A stretch of 64,000 nucleotides of DNA. Origin: Lepas anatifera (lineage: Eukaryota > Arthropoda > Thecostraca > Lepadidae). The notes beneath the pieces were generated by a model, which saw only the letters and a program-made list of their open reading frames with translations, was not told the origin of the DNA and searched no databases. Each line of letters starts with the position of its first letter. Position 1 is the stretch's first letter. The translations under genes and the position numbers were made by a program. This document shows, in pieces, positions 33,686-44,844 of the stretch. The DNA lies in assembly GCA_034440635.1 (NCBI GenBank), contig JAOTON010001267.1, forward strand, positions 62,001-126,000, given 5' to 3'.

Positions 33686-34705
33686 CCCTCGCCCCACCGG
33701 GGGCCATCGATGCCCCTAAGGTTTTTCAGAATAGCAGAAAAACAACGAAACGCAGCACCGCGGTTGAGGGCTTTATCTCTCACCTGATCATTTTCCCACC
33801 ACCCCTGAAAATTTTTACCCCGGGTCACCCAAGGTCAGGTCACCAGGCGAAGTCAACCAAGGTCACCACACTTTAACTTTGAAGCTCTATAAGAGCTACA
33901 TTTCTTAGTCCATCGATTTGAAACTTGCTAAATTTCATGATCCTTCCAGGGTCTACAACGCTTATATCCGGGATTTTCCGATTTCGTGACCTGAGGTCAG
34001 GTCACGAGGTGACCTCCCCCATTGGAAAAGCATAGGGAAAAGCTGTCTCATGATACAAAAGCCACAAAAACGATTGAAAATACTTAGACTGCTCAGAACA
34101 GCGTTTTTGGACACCCTTTCACGGATCCCATGGGTCATATTTTCCCTTTGAGTTTTCCAAGGTCATCCAAGGTCACCAGGGGTCAAAAACAGTATTTTGA
34201 CAATAACTTTTGACCTAATTAAGCTAGAGTGCTGAAACAAATACCATCGTGTTTGTCTCGTCACTGGCTTTTATTTGATATACGGCAAGGTCACTTTCTG
34301 ACCTTCCGTGACCTCAGGTCATATCAGGTCACGAGGTAACCTCTGGAGGTCAAACCCCTGGCGAGAGGTCTTTACGTTTCACATAGCGGAAAAAGGTCTG
34401 GCAATTTCCTATCAAATGTACTCAACCAGATCTCAATAGCTCTAATGGCATAGGAGTTATGCCCAGTTTTCTTAAGCATTACATATTTGAGTGAAAATAG
34501 CCTATCGCGACCTTTCTTGACCTCTGGAGGTCAAACCATTGACCTGAGCTCTTAAACATATGAAGTAATTTCTTACTGAATTCACGCGAGCTTTCTAATG
34601 CACTTGCAGATTTGTGCTAAGCCCCATATTTTCGGAGTTAGAGGGGGAGCCATGGATGCCCCCCGGTGGGGCGAAGGTGGTGCCGGACCCCCGGTGAGGC
34701 GCGGG
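33686..34705. mobile_element. piggyBac-like TTAA MITE rich in AGGTCA motifs, copy 1
   Basis: TTAA lies at both ends (33682-33685, 34706-34709). The inverted termini begin CCCTCGCCCCACCGGGGG and CCCGCGCCTCACCGGGGG. The 1020-bp body has no coding capacity. It carries many AGGTCA/TGACCT hexamers, including AGGTCACGAGGTGACCT. A 1023-bp sister copy is at 43499 and a diverged one at 40083. TTAA followed by CCC at the termini is typical of the piggyBac superfamily. Confidence 0.88.
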
Positions 34706-34822
34706 TTAATCTGATCCTCAATGAAAACGTGTTAGCAGCAGACATCAACGTGTGAAATTGAATACTTCTCAATGCTCAAGTCTAGCGTATTCCCCTTCTG
34801 AGAAGTCTTATAACCCCAGCAT

Positions 34823-35058
34823 CAGGGGCGTCGCCACCGGGGGGACCGGGGAGGGACTGCCCCCCCCCACCTTTTGGCCAAAAATTTCCTGATCTCAGTC
34901 AAAATGGGAGAAAACCGGACATTCGACCAGCCGCTGCAGAAGGCAACGAGGAGCCCAAATTCGAACAGTATTAGCTTCTAACGTGGAAAGTTTTTTGTCA
35001 GCGTCAGTTTGAAGTTTGGCTGCCCTCCCCCACTTTTTTGCCGGTGGCGACGCTTATG
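34823..35058. mobile_element. hAT-like MITE, CAGGGGCGTCGCCACCGG ends
   Basis: The inverted ends are CAGGGGCGTCGCCACCGG and, reversed, CATAAGCGTCGCCACCGG. A perfect 8-bp duplication, CCCAGCAT, lies at 34815-34822 and 35059-35066. It is 236 bp long, non-coding, and nested in element B. Confidence 0.9.
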
Positions 35059-36335
35059 CCCAGCATTTGTTGCACTATTATAGCCCAAAACGATTATTAC
35101 AATATAAATACTCATGATGTATTAAATCACCAAAAATACGGAGCCATGCTACAATATGGCGATAGCTAGGTCCAGTATGCTGTTTCCGCAAAATTGGCAC
35201 ATTTTCTACGCTCTTTCTCCTCCTGTCTCACTCACGTTATGGTTCTCCCTTACAATTAAAGAAAAAACTGCACCTTACATGAAATGAAATTGTATAAAAT
35301 AAAAGTATGCCAAGAAAATTCGTTACTTGAATGTGTAATAGCTCTTATTAAAATCACTTTCGTGATACTTTTTCGTGTGTAGAATCATGGGTTCCGCCGC
35401 TGGGAAGACGGAGAGACGCGTCCCCCACTTTTGAGAGTGGGAAAGGACGGATTATGCTTTGTCCCCCCCCGACACTTTTCACGCAGGGTCCAATTACGTT
35501 GTCCCGAGTACTGAAATCATTATAGCGAAAAACAAAGAGCGGGCCTCCTGCAAACACCCCAATGACAACCAAAAATTCTTTCCAATACCTGAATGTGGGT
35601 ATAGGCGCCCATTTTGATCTCTCAGGGGGCCCTTCACTGGCTCAGGGATCTTGCAATCAAGTCAGAAACCCTCTGCAGATTATATTTTCAGTGGGCCTTA
35701 GGCCAGCAAAATTGTACCCATCACCAAACCAGGGTGCCAGACGAGCTAAGGGCCCCAAAAAGCTCAGAAGTTCCCAGATCAGCACGATGTGCCCAGACAA
35801 ACTAATTTGATCCATAATAGTTAAATGAGCCCAATGCCACTTCAGTGGACACCAATCCACATAGTGGCCCTAGGACCAAGTTAGGAACCTCTAACGTAAT
35901 TCCTCTCAGGGGCCGTAGACTAGCTCAGGACTTCCTTTAACATTCTACCTCAGGGGCCCTTTTTAGCTCAGGAGGCCCAAAATCAGCTTGAGCCCCAATA
36001 TCACCCCAGGAAGCTCCTGTGCAATACCCTCCCAAGGACCCAGAACAGCCTAGAGGGTTTTTGCGAAACTCCCTCTCTCGAGGCCCATGTCAATTCAGGA
36101 GGCTCAGGCCAACACAGGGGTCCCAAGATCAGCGCGGGGGCTTAACCATCTAAACATGTCCTAAATAAGCTCAAGGGCCCGAACTTCAACTCAGGGGGGC
36201 ACAGATACGTTGAAGGGGCCCTAAAGCAGCTCAGGAGGTCCATAAAACTAAGAGGGCTAGACCAACGGGGTGCGTCGACAAGCTCACGGAGCCCCAGATA
36301 AGCACAATGGGGCTGCAAACAAGCCAAAAGGGCCC

Positions 36336-37859
36336 ATACGTTACGTTACGTTATCGGGCCGTTTCACTCCTGCCCCTGTTCGGCAAGCTATTGGAGAGCT
36401 GTATACGGGATTCACTAATACTCCATGTTCAACCCGTCTTGTCAGACAAACAGCATGGTTTTGTCCCACGCAGGTCTTGCGAAACAAATTTAGCCTCTCT
36501 TCTCAAAACAGCGTGGGATTCGATCTCTTCTGGACACCAAACCGATGCCATTTATACCGATTACTCTGCGGCGTTCCAGAGTGTCAATCACAAACTTCTC
36601 CTATACAAGCTCAAGCACTCTTACCAAACCACTGACCTGGCACTAAATTGGCTATCATCCTATTTGAGCAATCGAAAGCAACGTGTCATTGTCAACGGAA
36701 AGTGTTCGGATTGGACCAGGGTAATCTCTGGAACACCAGAGGTTAGCACTCTCTCACCGTTGCTCTTTGCTCTGTTTGTGAACGATCTCCCGAACGTGAT
36801 CAAAACGAACTGCCTTCTTTTTGCGGACGACGTAAAATTGTACAGCCAAATTATCTCTTTGGAGGACATTGCGCGGCTTCAGGGAGACCTGAATGCTCTC
36901 ACACAATGGTCCCATGATTGGAAACTCCAACTAAATCCTTTGAAATGCAAAGCATTCTCAATTACTCTGAAACGGAACTCCATCCTGGCCACCTAGAAAA
37001 TTCAAAACACTGCTCTGGACCGGGTAGATTCTATCCTCGACCTCGAGGTATGGCTGGACACCAAATTAACCTTCGCCGACCACATCAACAACACGGTAAC
37101 TAGAGCAAACAGAGCTCTGGGCGTGATTATTAGAACCTCCAATCTTGCCATACAGGGGGAGAATTGTCACCGGAACCTCTCCTGGCAGCTTATTTTGGCA
37201 ACGTTCGGGAAATTCTAGAATACGGTTGCGTGATTTGGGGGGGGGGTGCTGCCCAAACAAACCTTGAAAGACTTGAAAGGGTTCAACATAAATTCCTTAT
37301 CTGGCTCGCTTCCACTACTCGTACATTAACAACATCTTTGGCATACTCAGACCTTTTGGCCACTTTTAACATAACCAGCCTTTCAAACAGGAGGTATCAG
37401 TACGACGTACTTTTCGGTCACAAAATTCTAGCCGGGAAGGTGGACTCTGCTCTCTTGCTCGGGACATTCCCCCTTCACGTCCCCACGCGACCCACCCGGA
37501 ATATGAACGGTACATTGCTCCACGTTCCCTTCGCCAGGGTGGATACGGTTAAAAGAGGTGTATTTTGTCGGGCGGCTGGTGCTATGAACTCTTTCTTAAC
37601 CGTGTGTCAAAATTCAGATGTATTCCGTTCAACATTTTGTCAGTTCAGATCTCAAGTCCGCGCGTATATAAAAAGTCTGTAGTGATCTCCCCTTGTTTTT
37701 GTTAGGACGTTTTATTTGTATTTAGTGCGTATGTGGATCATTGTATCCTGTATAAGCTGAGTGTTCGATCGTCGATCGTGTTTGATCGTCTTCGATACGA
37801 CAGGAGCTGTAATTGGGGGCAACCTGTTGCTCATGACACAAATAAACAATAAACAATAA
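36336..37859 (+). mobile_element. 5'-truncated non-LTR retrotransposon (LINE)
   Basis: The unit starts abruptly inside the reverse transcriptase domain and ends in a repeated AATAAAC-type tail at 37840-37859, all within satellite sequence. This is the usual form of a 5'-truncated LINE insertion. No clear target duplication was found. Confidence 0.85.
36343..37682 (+). pseudogene. Decayed LINE reverse transcriptase, Jockey/CR1-like
   Basis: The frame from about 36343 to a TAG at 36994-36996 reads RYRAVSLLPLFGKLLESC, HGFVPRRSCETNL, then the FADDVKLY box (the YADD-type catalytic motif). The region after the stop stays in frame (WLDTKLTFADHINNTVTRA) until about 37160. A frameshift there moves to the frame of REILEYGCVIWGGG and LERLERVQHKFLIWLA, ending at TAG 37680-37682. 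The usual first catalytic motif FxxAFD appears as YSAAFQ, so the last acidic residue is altered. It is dead: 5' truncation, one stop, one frameshift. The clade is judged from motif style only. Confidence 0.85.
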
Positions 37860-40082
37860 AGAGACCTGATACCAGCCCAGGGGAAAATTGTTTGCTCAAG
37901 GGACACTGATCCAGCTAGGGGCCATAAAACCGAGTCAAAAACCTCTTAAGTAGCTCCTCTCAAGGGCCCGTACCGGCTAAGGTGACCCAAAACCAGCTTG
38001 CGCCCCAAGAAAAAGTCAGTAAGCTCCTGTGGAATACCATCTCAGAGTCCCAGATCAGCCTGGGGACCCCTTGGAAAACTCCCTCTCAGGAGGCCCAAGC
38101 CCAACTCAGGGGGCCCAAGGTCAGCTGATAGGGGCCATTCCAGTTAAGAGGTTCCAGGCCAGATAAGGGGCCCCTGACGACTCAAAAAGCGCCAGTGCCA
38201 GCACCGGGGTTTCAAGATCAGCGAGGGGACCTTGACCATCTAGAAGAGCCTCAGATCAGCTCAGGTAGCCAGACCCGCTTTGAGGGCTCTAAATTGGCTC
38301 AGTAGGCCCAGAAAAACTCAGGGGCCAGACCAGTTGGGCCCCCGACGATGTCAAGGGACCTAGACCAACACAATGGGGACCGGACTAGCTGAAAGGCCCA
38401 TACCCGTTAAAGGGCCCAATGCCAGCCAAGGGGCCCTAACCAGCTCAAGGGACATCAATGTAGCTTGGGACCTTACGACCAAGCCAGAGAACTCCTAAAT
38501 AAATTCTCTCAGAGGCCCTTTACCAGTTCATGACCCCTGAGCGAGCTCAGGGTCTAAGGCCGAGCCAGTAAGCTCATGTGCAATATCCTCTCACGGCCTC
38601 AGAACAGCCCAAGGGCTTCCTGAAAACTTCCTCTCCGGCGGCTCAAAACCAACCCAGGGGTCCCAAGACTACCTGATACCAGATAACGGGTTCCGATATA
38701 GGCAGGACACTCCAGTACCAACATATGGGTTTCAAGATCAATGTGGGGTCTGGTTATCTAAAGGGGCCCCATATCAGCTGAGGGGATTCAATATCACGTC
38801 AGATAACCCACCAACAACTCAGAGGGCCCAGACCTGTTCAGGAACCCCAAAACCGCTTAGGCCAGGGGGTCCAGAAAACTCAGAGGACGATACCGACTTG
38901 GGGGCCTCAAGCTCAAGTCTAGAACTTGTTGTACAAGAGTCTCCCAGGGGCCCCTAGAACAGCTAGGGGCCCCGAGTGAAGCTTTATCTCAGAAGGCATA
39001 AAACCAACTCAGGGGTTCCAAAACATCACAGGGGTTCCAGAACATCTGAGGGGTCCCGAAATCATCTGAGGGAGGCCCCATACCAATTCAGGAGGGTCAG
39101 ACAAGATAAAGGGCCCCCAAAGAGCTCAGGGGTTCCAGTGTCAACTCAGGGGTCCGTATCAGCCCATGTGGCTCAAAATAATCGGCTCCCAGAACAGCCC
39201 AAGGACCACCTGCAAAACTTTGATCTCAGGAGGCACAAATTTAACTCAGGGATGCAAACCAGCTTAGGGGTCCAAAGACCACCTGGCAGGCCCCATAAAA
39301 GTTCAGGAACCACCCCGGAACAGATAATAGGCCCACGATGAGCTCAGGGGCTCATGTCCTAACTCTAAGGGGTCCAGTTTAGCCCAAGGTTCTCAAGATC
39401 ACTGCAGGGGACCCGACCATGTAAAGAGCCCAGACCAGCTGCAGGGCCAAACCAGCTCGAGCCCACACCATCCCAGGGGCCCAAACCAGTTGGAGGTCTT
39501 AGACTACTTCAGGGACCGCAGACCAGCTTAACTTCACGGGATCCCAACACTGCTCGGGGGTGGGGGGGGGCACACCAACGCGGGGGCTCCACGCCAATTC
39601 AGAGACCCAGTTAAGCAAAGAGGCCCTGAATCAGCTCAAGGAGTGCCAAATCAACTCGGGGCCCCACACCAGCTCAGGGGTCTTGCCTCTACTCGGAGAC
39701 CTTCAAACACGAAGTTCAGGGTGCCTTAAAGTGTCCCCGCCCCCAATATTGTTCCAAGGTGGTTGGAGAACCATTCGCCGCCAGAATACGCTACTTGGAC
39801 ATCGCTACTCGGAATATGAATGTGCCAAAATACGCTACTCGAAGAAAGCATGAGCTCGTCAATTGGTGAACGAATGTATAAATTTGGTCATTTTTTCACT
39901 TATAGGCTTTAAAACTCAGACTCATATTTTGAAATGTTCGCAATCGCGCGGTCGCCTAGTTCGCCTGCACCGTAGACACAGGTGGTGACGTAATAACGTC
40001 ATATAAAATTGCTAACAACTAGGCTAAAATTATTCCACTAAATTGTAGATGACCAGGCTCCAAACTACATTTTTTCTCTTAA

Positions 40083-41041
40083 CCCGCGCCCCGGTTGGCC
40101 TCCGAGCCACCTTCGCCCTGATGGGGGGGTGTTTGAACACCCCCGCCCCCTCGAAGTCGGCCTCTATGCGGGATAGCGAAAAAAACGCGAACGCTGGTGG
40201 ATAGCTCATACAAATTCATGAAGAAACTATATCAGTCACTTTTGGGAACAGATCAGTATTGAGGTCATGACAGGTCAAAGAAGGTGGCATTTTTAGCAAA
40301 GTTTTTGGGCTTATCATCTATTGTTAAAACCATTTATAGGCACCATTCGCTTCCTCTCGTCACGACAAATCGAATGATGTATCATATGACCATACTAGGT
40401 CAAAACACAATGGCCTGACCTCAGGTCAGGTCAAGGTCACGTTTTTACTTAGCATTGTCAATATGCATATCAGTTGACTTGCAATAACAATTCAAACGCA
40501 ATGATGTGAAAATAAAAGTTGTATCATCATTTTATGCAAAGTTATTGACCTAAGCCTGAAAACTGCTTAAGTATCTCCAGATGACCTCCAAGATCTCGCA
40601 GGTCATGAACCTGGAAAGGGGCCCAGAATACTTATATTTTAAGAATATGAAGGTATTATCAGCTGGATCAACACAAATACAGCCCAATTTGTTTTTCACA
40701 TGTACTTCAAATGGAAAGACCATGACCCGCACTTGACCTTAGGTCATCGATATGGAAAATCCCTGAACATATTTTGTAGAACTCGGTGGGGCTATTATTT
40801 GTTATAAGTTTCAATCAAATAGATTCGACAATTTCTTACTTATGCCACCTTAAACATGTTTTGAGGTGAGGTCACTTGACCTGCATTGGCGACCTGACCT
40901 TCCCAAACATAAATTTTTGGAAAAAGTTGCGGAATCGATCAAGGATAAGGTGTACCAAGTACGGCGGTGCTTCGTTCCTCCGTTTTTTTGTGCCGCCGGA
41001 AAAACCCGAGGGATTGTTTAAAAACCCCCACCGGGGCGAGG
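40083..41041. mobile_element. Diverged piggyBac-like MITE, copy 3
   Basis: It starts after TTAA (40079-40082) with CCCGCGCCCCGGTTGG and ends CCCCCACCGGGGCGAGG before TTAG, a mutated TTAA. The body shares the AGGTCA-rich character of the 33686 and 43499 copies. It is nested in the dispersed repeat at 39800-41960. Confidence 0.7.
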
Positions 41042-41452
41042 TTAGAGCGTTAAATTGTTTCGAATTTCAATTCTCCCACGATGCTTTAGAGGCGGACAAA
41101 GCAGCTAACCTCAGAATGCCTATCAAGCAGCCATCAAAAATAAAATAATAACGTCATAAAATCGGGGTATAGGTATCATATGTCAGTCACCCCAAATAAA
41201 GGTCAAGATCACATGTCAAGGTAATTTAATCCAGTGTTCCGGACAGATGACAATGCTCGGTAAAACGTATGCTTTGCTGTGACATCATAGTTAAGATTAT
41301 TGACTGTCAAGGTCGATATCACTGGTCAACAAGGCCAAGCCCTCATTTCCGGCTAAAAGGCTGCTACGGTAGCACTTATATTGTACGTTAGTGGGAATAG
41401 GTTTTGTTAATAATAGGTCATTAACCTTGAATGACCTTGACCTCAAGCTTTA

Positions 41453-41641
41453 AGGGGGCGTGGTAGTGGAGTGGTCAGTGTAGCTGGCTTCCACGCAGCC
41501 GACCCGGGTTCATGTCTCGGCGGCTTCCCTGGAAAAGGAGCAAGCTGGCTCCCGAGAAACCATTCCAACAGGGAAAGAGTTGGCGACGCCATATGACCAT
41601 TGTAGTCGGTGCGTCGATAAGACTCAAAAATCATCTATTAC
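41453..41641 (+). mobile_element. tRNA-derived SINE with 11-bp target duplication
   Basis: The 5' part looks like a tRNA: an A-box-like stretch, then GACCCGGGTTCATGTC resembling a B box. The body contains CAACAGGGAAAGAGTTGGCG and the tail ends CGATAAGACTCAAAAATC. It is flanked by CTCAAGCTTTA (41442-41452) and CTCACGCTTTA (41642-41652), 10 of 11 identical. The related repeat at 54.6-56.5 kb lacks it. Confidence 0.85.
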
Positions 41642-42306
41642 CTCACGCTTTAGGAGGATATTGAGTGGGACCTTCCCTCTCTGACCTTAGTTCACTAGCA
41701 TTGCCGCTTTTTCTGCATAATCACGGCATTTTCCAATAGGTTTACAGCACAGCTCATATGTGAACTTACAACCTCATTTGACCTTGAAGATACGTAAATC
41801 ACCATCGCCCTCACGCACCTCCCAACGGGTGATTTCTAACCGTCTTGGTTTCCGAGACCTCAGGGGGGGGTGGGCACTTCAGGACCCCCACTGCACGTTG
41901 ACGCCAGACCCCTCTACAGTGCGCTTGTTAAGGTACGAACACATAGCCCAACACTAAATCACGTACCCTCTGTGAAAGACCGACGTAGGGTGCTGCTTAG
42001 TTCAGCTGAGGGACCTTAGAGCAGCTCGAGTGCTCGTACTCTTCCTGACGCAGAGTCGTGACGGAAAGCCGTGGCGCTGCCCCTGGTCTATAGTTCTCCC
42101 CTACAAAGAAGGCGCAAAGGGACATATAGGTCAAATTATGACTCAACCGATCCCACAAATGCCGCAAATTGAACCAGTATTACTTATGGGTTAGAAAATA
42201 TTCTGTGAAAGCAAAATGTGTAGGACCCCGGCTGACCCCCCCAGGTTATCTCGATTTCCAAATTAGGGGATCCTGACCCCCAAACCTCCCGAGATCTCTA
42301 CCCATG

Positions 42307-42611
42307 CCTCATCAACCCCTAGCCGGGCGGCCATTGTTGTGAGCTGCTGGTGTGACGACATATGCTGACGTCACGATGAGCATCAGCCAATCGAAGCCCT
42401 TGAAGCCTTTCAAGTATGGTAGTGGTTGCCAGATCGTGACATCATTCACAGGCTGATATTTATTTCTTTTTCTAGAGGAGCATGTTAAAAATCAAAATAT
42501 TGAGCTCATTGTACATTTTTCAGAGAAATCATGAGTGGTTTCATTATTTTCGGCTAAAAATACGCCTAATTGCACTAAATTCCAGGATTCGACCAAGGTG
42601 TCACATTCCCT
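42307..42611. mobile_element. Right half of TTAA MITE copy 2
   Basis: It resumes at CCTCATCAACCCCTAGC and matches copy 1 to its end, TGTCACATTCCCT, before TTAA (42612-42615). With 33210-33359 it makes one complete element split by element B. Confidence 0.88.
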
Positions 42612-42652
42612 TTAAGATATACCTTCTATATTCACAAAAACGTACTAACAGC

Positions 42653-42908
42653 TATAGGCTGATCCAGGATTGCCAATCGGGGGCATCATCCCGAAGGGCG
42701 CCATCCGGACCAGGGGGCGCCACTTTTGACCGGCAAAACCTATTAGGTGGGTGCAAAATCCTATCGGTGGGCGCCGATTTTGCATTCAGGGGGGATTTCA
42801 GGGGGCGCCATCGACCTTTCAGTAGAGCGCCGTGACCATTTCAGGGGTGCCGAGGGTCGATCGGGAGACTGGGTACGTGCCCCCTTTGCCCCCATGGATC
42901 CGCGCACG
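42653..42908. mobile_element. MITE related to those at 8944, 14217 and 25617
   Basis: The left end is TATAGGCTGATCCAGGATTG and the right end is GGATCCGCGCACG. Flanking octamers CTAACAGC and GTGACAGC match at 6 of 8. The interior has the GGGCGCCA-type lines shared by the family. Non-coding. Confidence 0.6.
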
Positions 42909-43498
42909 GTGACAGCGCATTAGCCGGTAGCACTTTCCGGTGCGGTGGTGCCTTCACCAGGCGTCGAAAACCCTACCATTTTGGCACTCTAAATAGTGAC
43001 AGCCCGAGTTGGGTGAGGCTGCAAAGAAATAACCGACATGTTTCCTCCAGACCAATAACGGAACAAATCGCCAAAACTGGCATTTGTAATTTGAGCTCGT
43101 AATGTTTTTCAACAACTAAGATGGTCCAGGAGTAGGTATCCGTTGGTATCCAGTATCCCACTAACGGAAAACGTGCCACATTTTGCAGGCTGGACTGGTG
43201 ACACATTTATGTTTTGACATTTTCAATAGTGACAAACTGAACACTTTTTGGCCCCTGGGCTTCACAATCGACAGCTTTGTGACAAGCTTTTTGAAACACC
43301 CACCATGAAAACATGACAAACCGCGCTGGGATGGCGTCACGAAACAGACTCCATAGCGATTTTTCGTTTCCAAGAGATCGGAAAAAAGTGTGTGCCACCG
43401 ACGGAATTTTAAACCAAATTTGTGTAACCAAGAATTTTGGGATTTGGCACTAGAAAGGAAATTATTCATCATGCCCTCTGGATCATTCTTAATATTAA

Positions 43499-44521
43499 CC
43501 CTCGCCCAACCGGGGGCCTCGATGGCCCCCCTAAGGTTTTTCCGGGATAGCAGAACAACGACGAGGCGCAGCACCACGGTTGAGGGCTCTACCTCTCACT
43601 GCATCATTTTCCCATCATTTCTGAAATTTTTTACCCCGGGTCACCCAAAGTCAGGTCACCAGACGAGGTCAACCAAGGTCACCTCACTTCAACTTTAGAG
43701 CTCTGTAAGAGCTACATTTCAAAGTTGATCGATTTGAAACTTCCTACACTTCATGACCTCTCCAGGGTCTACAAGGTGTATATCCGGGATTTTTCGATTT
43801 TGTGCCCTGAGGTCAGGTCACGAGGCGACCTCTCCCATTGGAAAAGCATGGGGAAAACCTGTTTCATGATATAAAAGCCACAAAAATGATTGCAAATACT
43901 CAGACTGCTCAGAACAGCGTTTTTGGACAACCTTTCACGGATCCCAGGGGTCATATTTGCCCTTTGACTTTTCCAAGGTCATCCAAGGTCACCAGAGGTC
44001 AAAAACAGTATTTTGACGATAACTTTTGACCTAATTAAAGCTAGAGCAGTGAAACAAACACCATCGTGTTTGTCTTGTCACTGGCTTTCATTTGATATAC
44101 GGCAAGGTTACTTTTGACCTTTCGTGACCTCAGGTCATATTAGGTCACGAGGTGACCTCTGGAGGTCAAACCACTGGCGGGAGGTCTTTACGTTCCGCAT
44201 AGCGGAAAAAGTACTGGCAATTTTTTATCAAATGTACTTTACCAGGCCTCAATAGCTCTAATTACATAAGAGTTATGCCCAGTTTGCTTAATCATTGCAT
44301 ATTTGAGTGAAAATAGCCGATCTTGACCTAATTTGACCTCTGGAGGTCAAACCATTGACCTGAGCACTAAAACATGTGAACTAATTTCTTACTGAATTCA
44401 CGCGAACTTTCTATTGCACTTTGCAGATTTGCGCTAACACCCATATTTTCGGAGTTAGAGGGGGGCCATCGATGGCCCCCGGTGGGGCGAAGGTGGCGCC
44501 GGACCCCCGGTGGGGCGCGGG
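43499..44521. mobile_element. piggyBac-like TTAA MITE rich in AGGTCA motifs, copy 2
   Basis: TTAA is at 43495-43498 and 44522-44525. The ends are CCCTCGCCCAACCGGGGG and, reversed, CCCGCGCCCCACCGGGGG. At 1023 bp it is nearly co-linear with the copy at 33686, including AGGTCACGAGGTGACCT. It lies outside element B, so the two copies are separate insertions or were moved together. Confidence 0.9.
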
Positions 44522-44698
44522 TTAAAAGCGGATGGGCAGACTGAGCGTCAACTTCTCACTCTGAGGTGTGCCCAATATTGCCCATTTTGCCACCGCTTTG
44601 ATTTGATTTTGTCACCAATATTGTTGGCGAGCTGACATATCTTTTACCTCCGTCGTCCGCTACCCGTCCTTTCCAGAAATCCTAGACACATTTCCTTC

Positions 44699-44832
44699 CA
44701 CTGGCAGATCCAGGAGGGAAAACTGGGAAATTCCACCGGCCCCAAATTTTTGCCGATCTTCTATAAAAAACATGATTTTCACGATTTTGGGCCTTCGTTG
44801 CCCCCAAAACCGTCGGTCTGGATCCGCCCCTG
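44699..44832. mobile_element. Short hAT-like MITE
   Basis: The left end is CACTGGCAGATCCAGG and the right end, reversed, is CAGGGGCGGATCCAGACC. A perfect 8-bp duplication, TTTCCTTC, lies at 44691-44698 and 44833-44840. It is 134 bp, non-coding. Confidence 0.88.
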
Positions 44833-44844
44833 TTTCCTTCCCTG

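Larger units (their letters stand above)
35610..39760. repeat. GC-rich satellite family S inside element B (reverse orientation)
   Basis: The repeat core reads AGACCAGCTCAGGGGCCC on the + strand, the reverse complement of the arrays at 1-720 and 26165-28630. Units are degenerate, about 25-30 bp, and interrupted by the LINE at 36336-37859. The array runs on both sides of that LINE, which therefore inserted into pre-existing satellite. Confidence 0.82.
39800..41960. repeat. AGGTCA-rich dispersed repeat, copy 1 (with nested insertions)
   Basis: It shares with 54640-56550 a series of blocks in the same order: GCGGTCGC near 39950, GTGACGTAATAACG at 39988, CATCATAGTTAAG at 41284, CCTTGAATGACCTTGACC at 41424, and CAGACCCCTCTACAGTGCGC at the end. 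It is interrupted here by a piggyBac-like MITE (40083-41041) and a SINE (41453-41641). Edges are approximate, as no termini were recognised. Many GGTCA/TGACC hexamers occur. Confidence 0.65.
33360..42306. mobile_element. Giant transposon-like element B (8.9 kb) carrying a satellite array
   Basis: The ends are CAGGGGTGGAGATCTC and, reversed, CATGGGTAGAGATCTC. The flanks share CCTCATC (33353-33359 and 42307-42313). Removing 33360-42306 with one duplicate rejoins a TTAA MITE whose intact copy is at 32378, so the insertion is proven by its interrupted host sequence. Contents, left to right: a piggyBac-like MITE (33686), a hAT-like MITE (34823), a GC-rich satellite (35.6-39.8 kb) with a LINE inside, and an AGGTCA-rich repeat with its own nested MITE and SINE. 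No transposase for B is recognised. Confidence 0.85.

Noticed and set aside
36307..36996. Intact reverse transcriptase gene
   Set aside because: It is 5' truncated, has an altered first catalytic motif, a TAG at 36994 and a later frameshift, and is embedded in satellite as a dead LINE.
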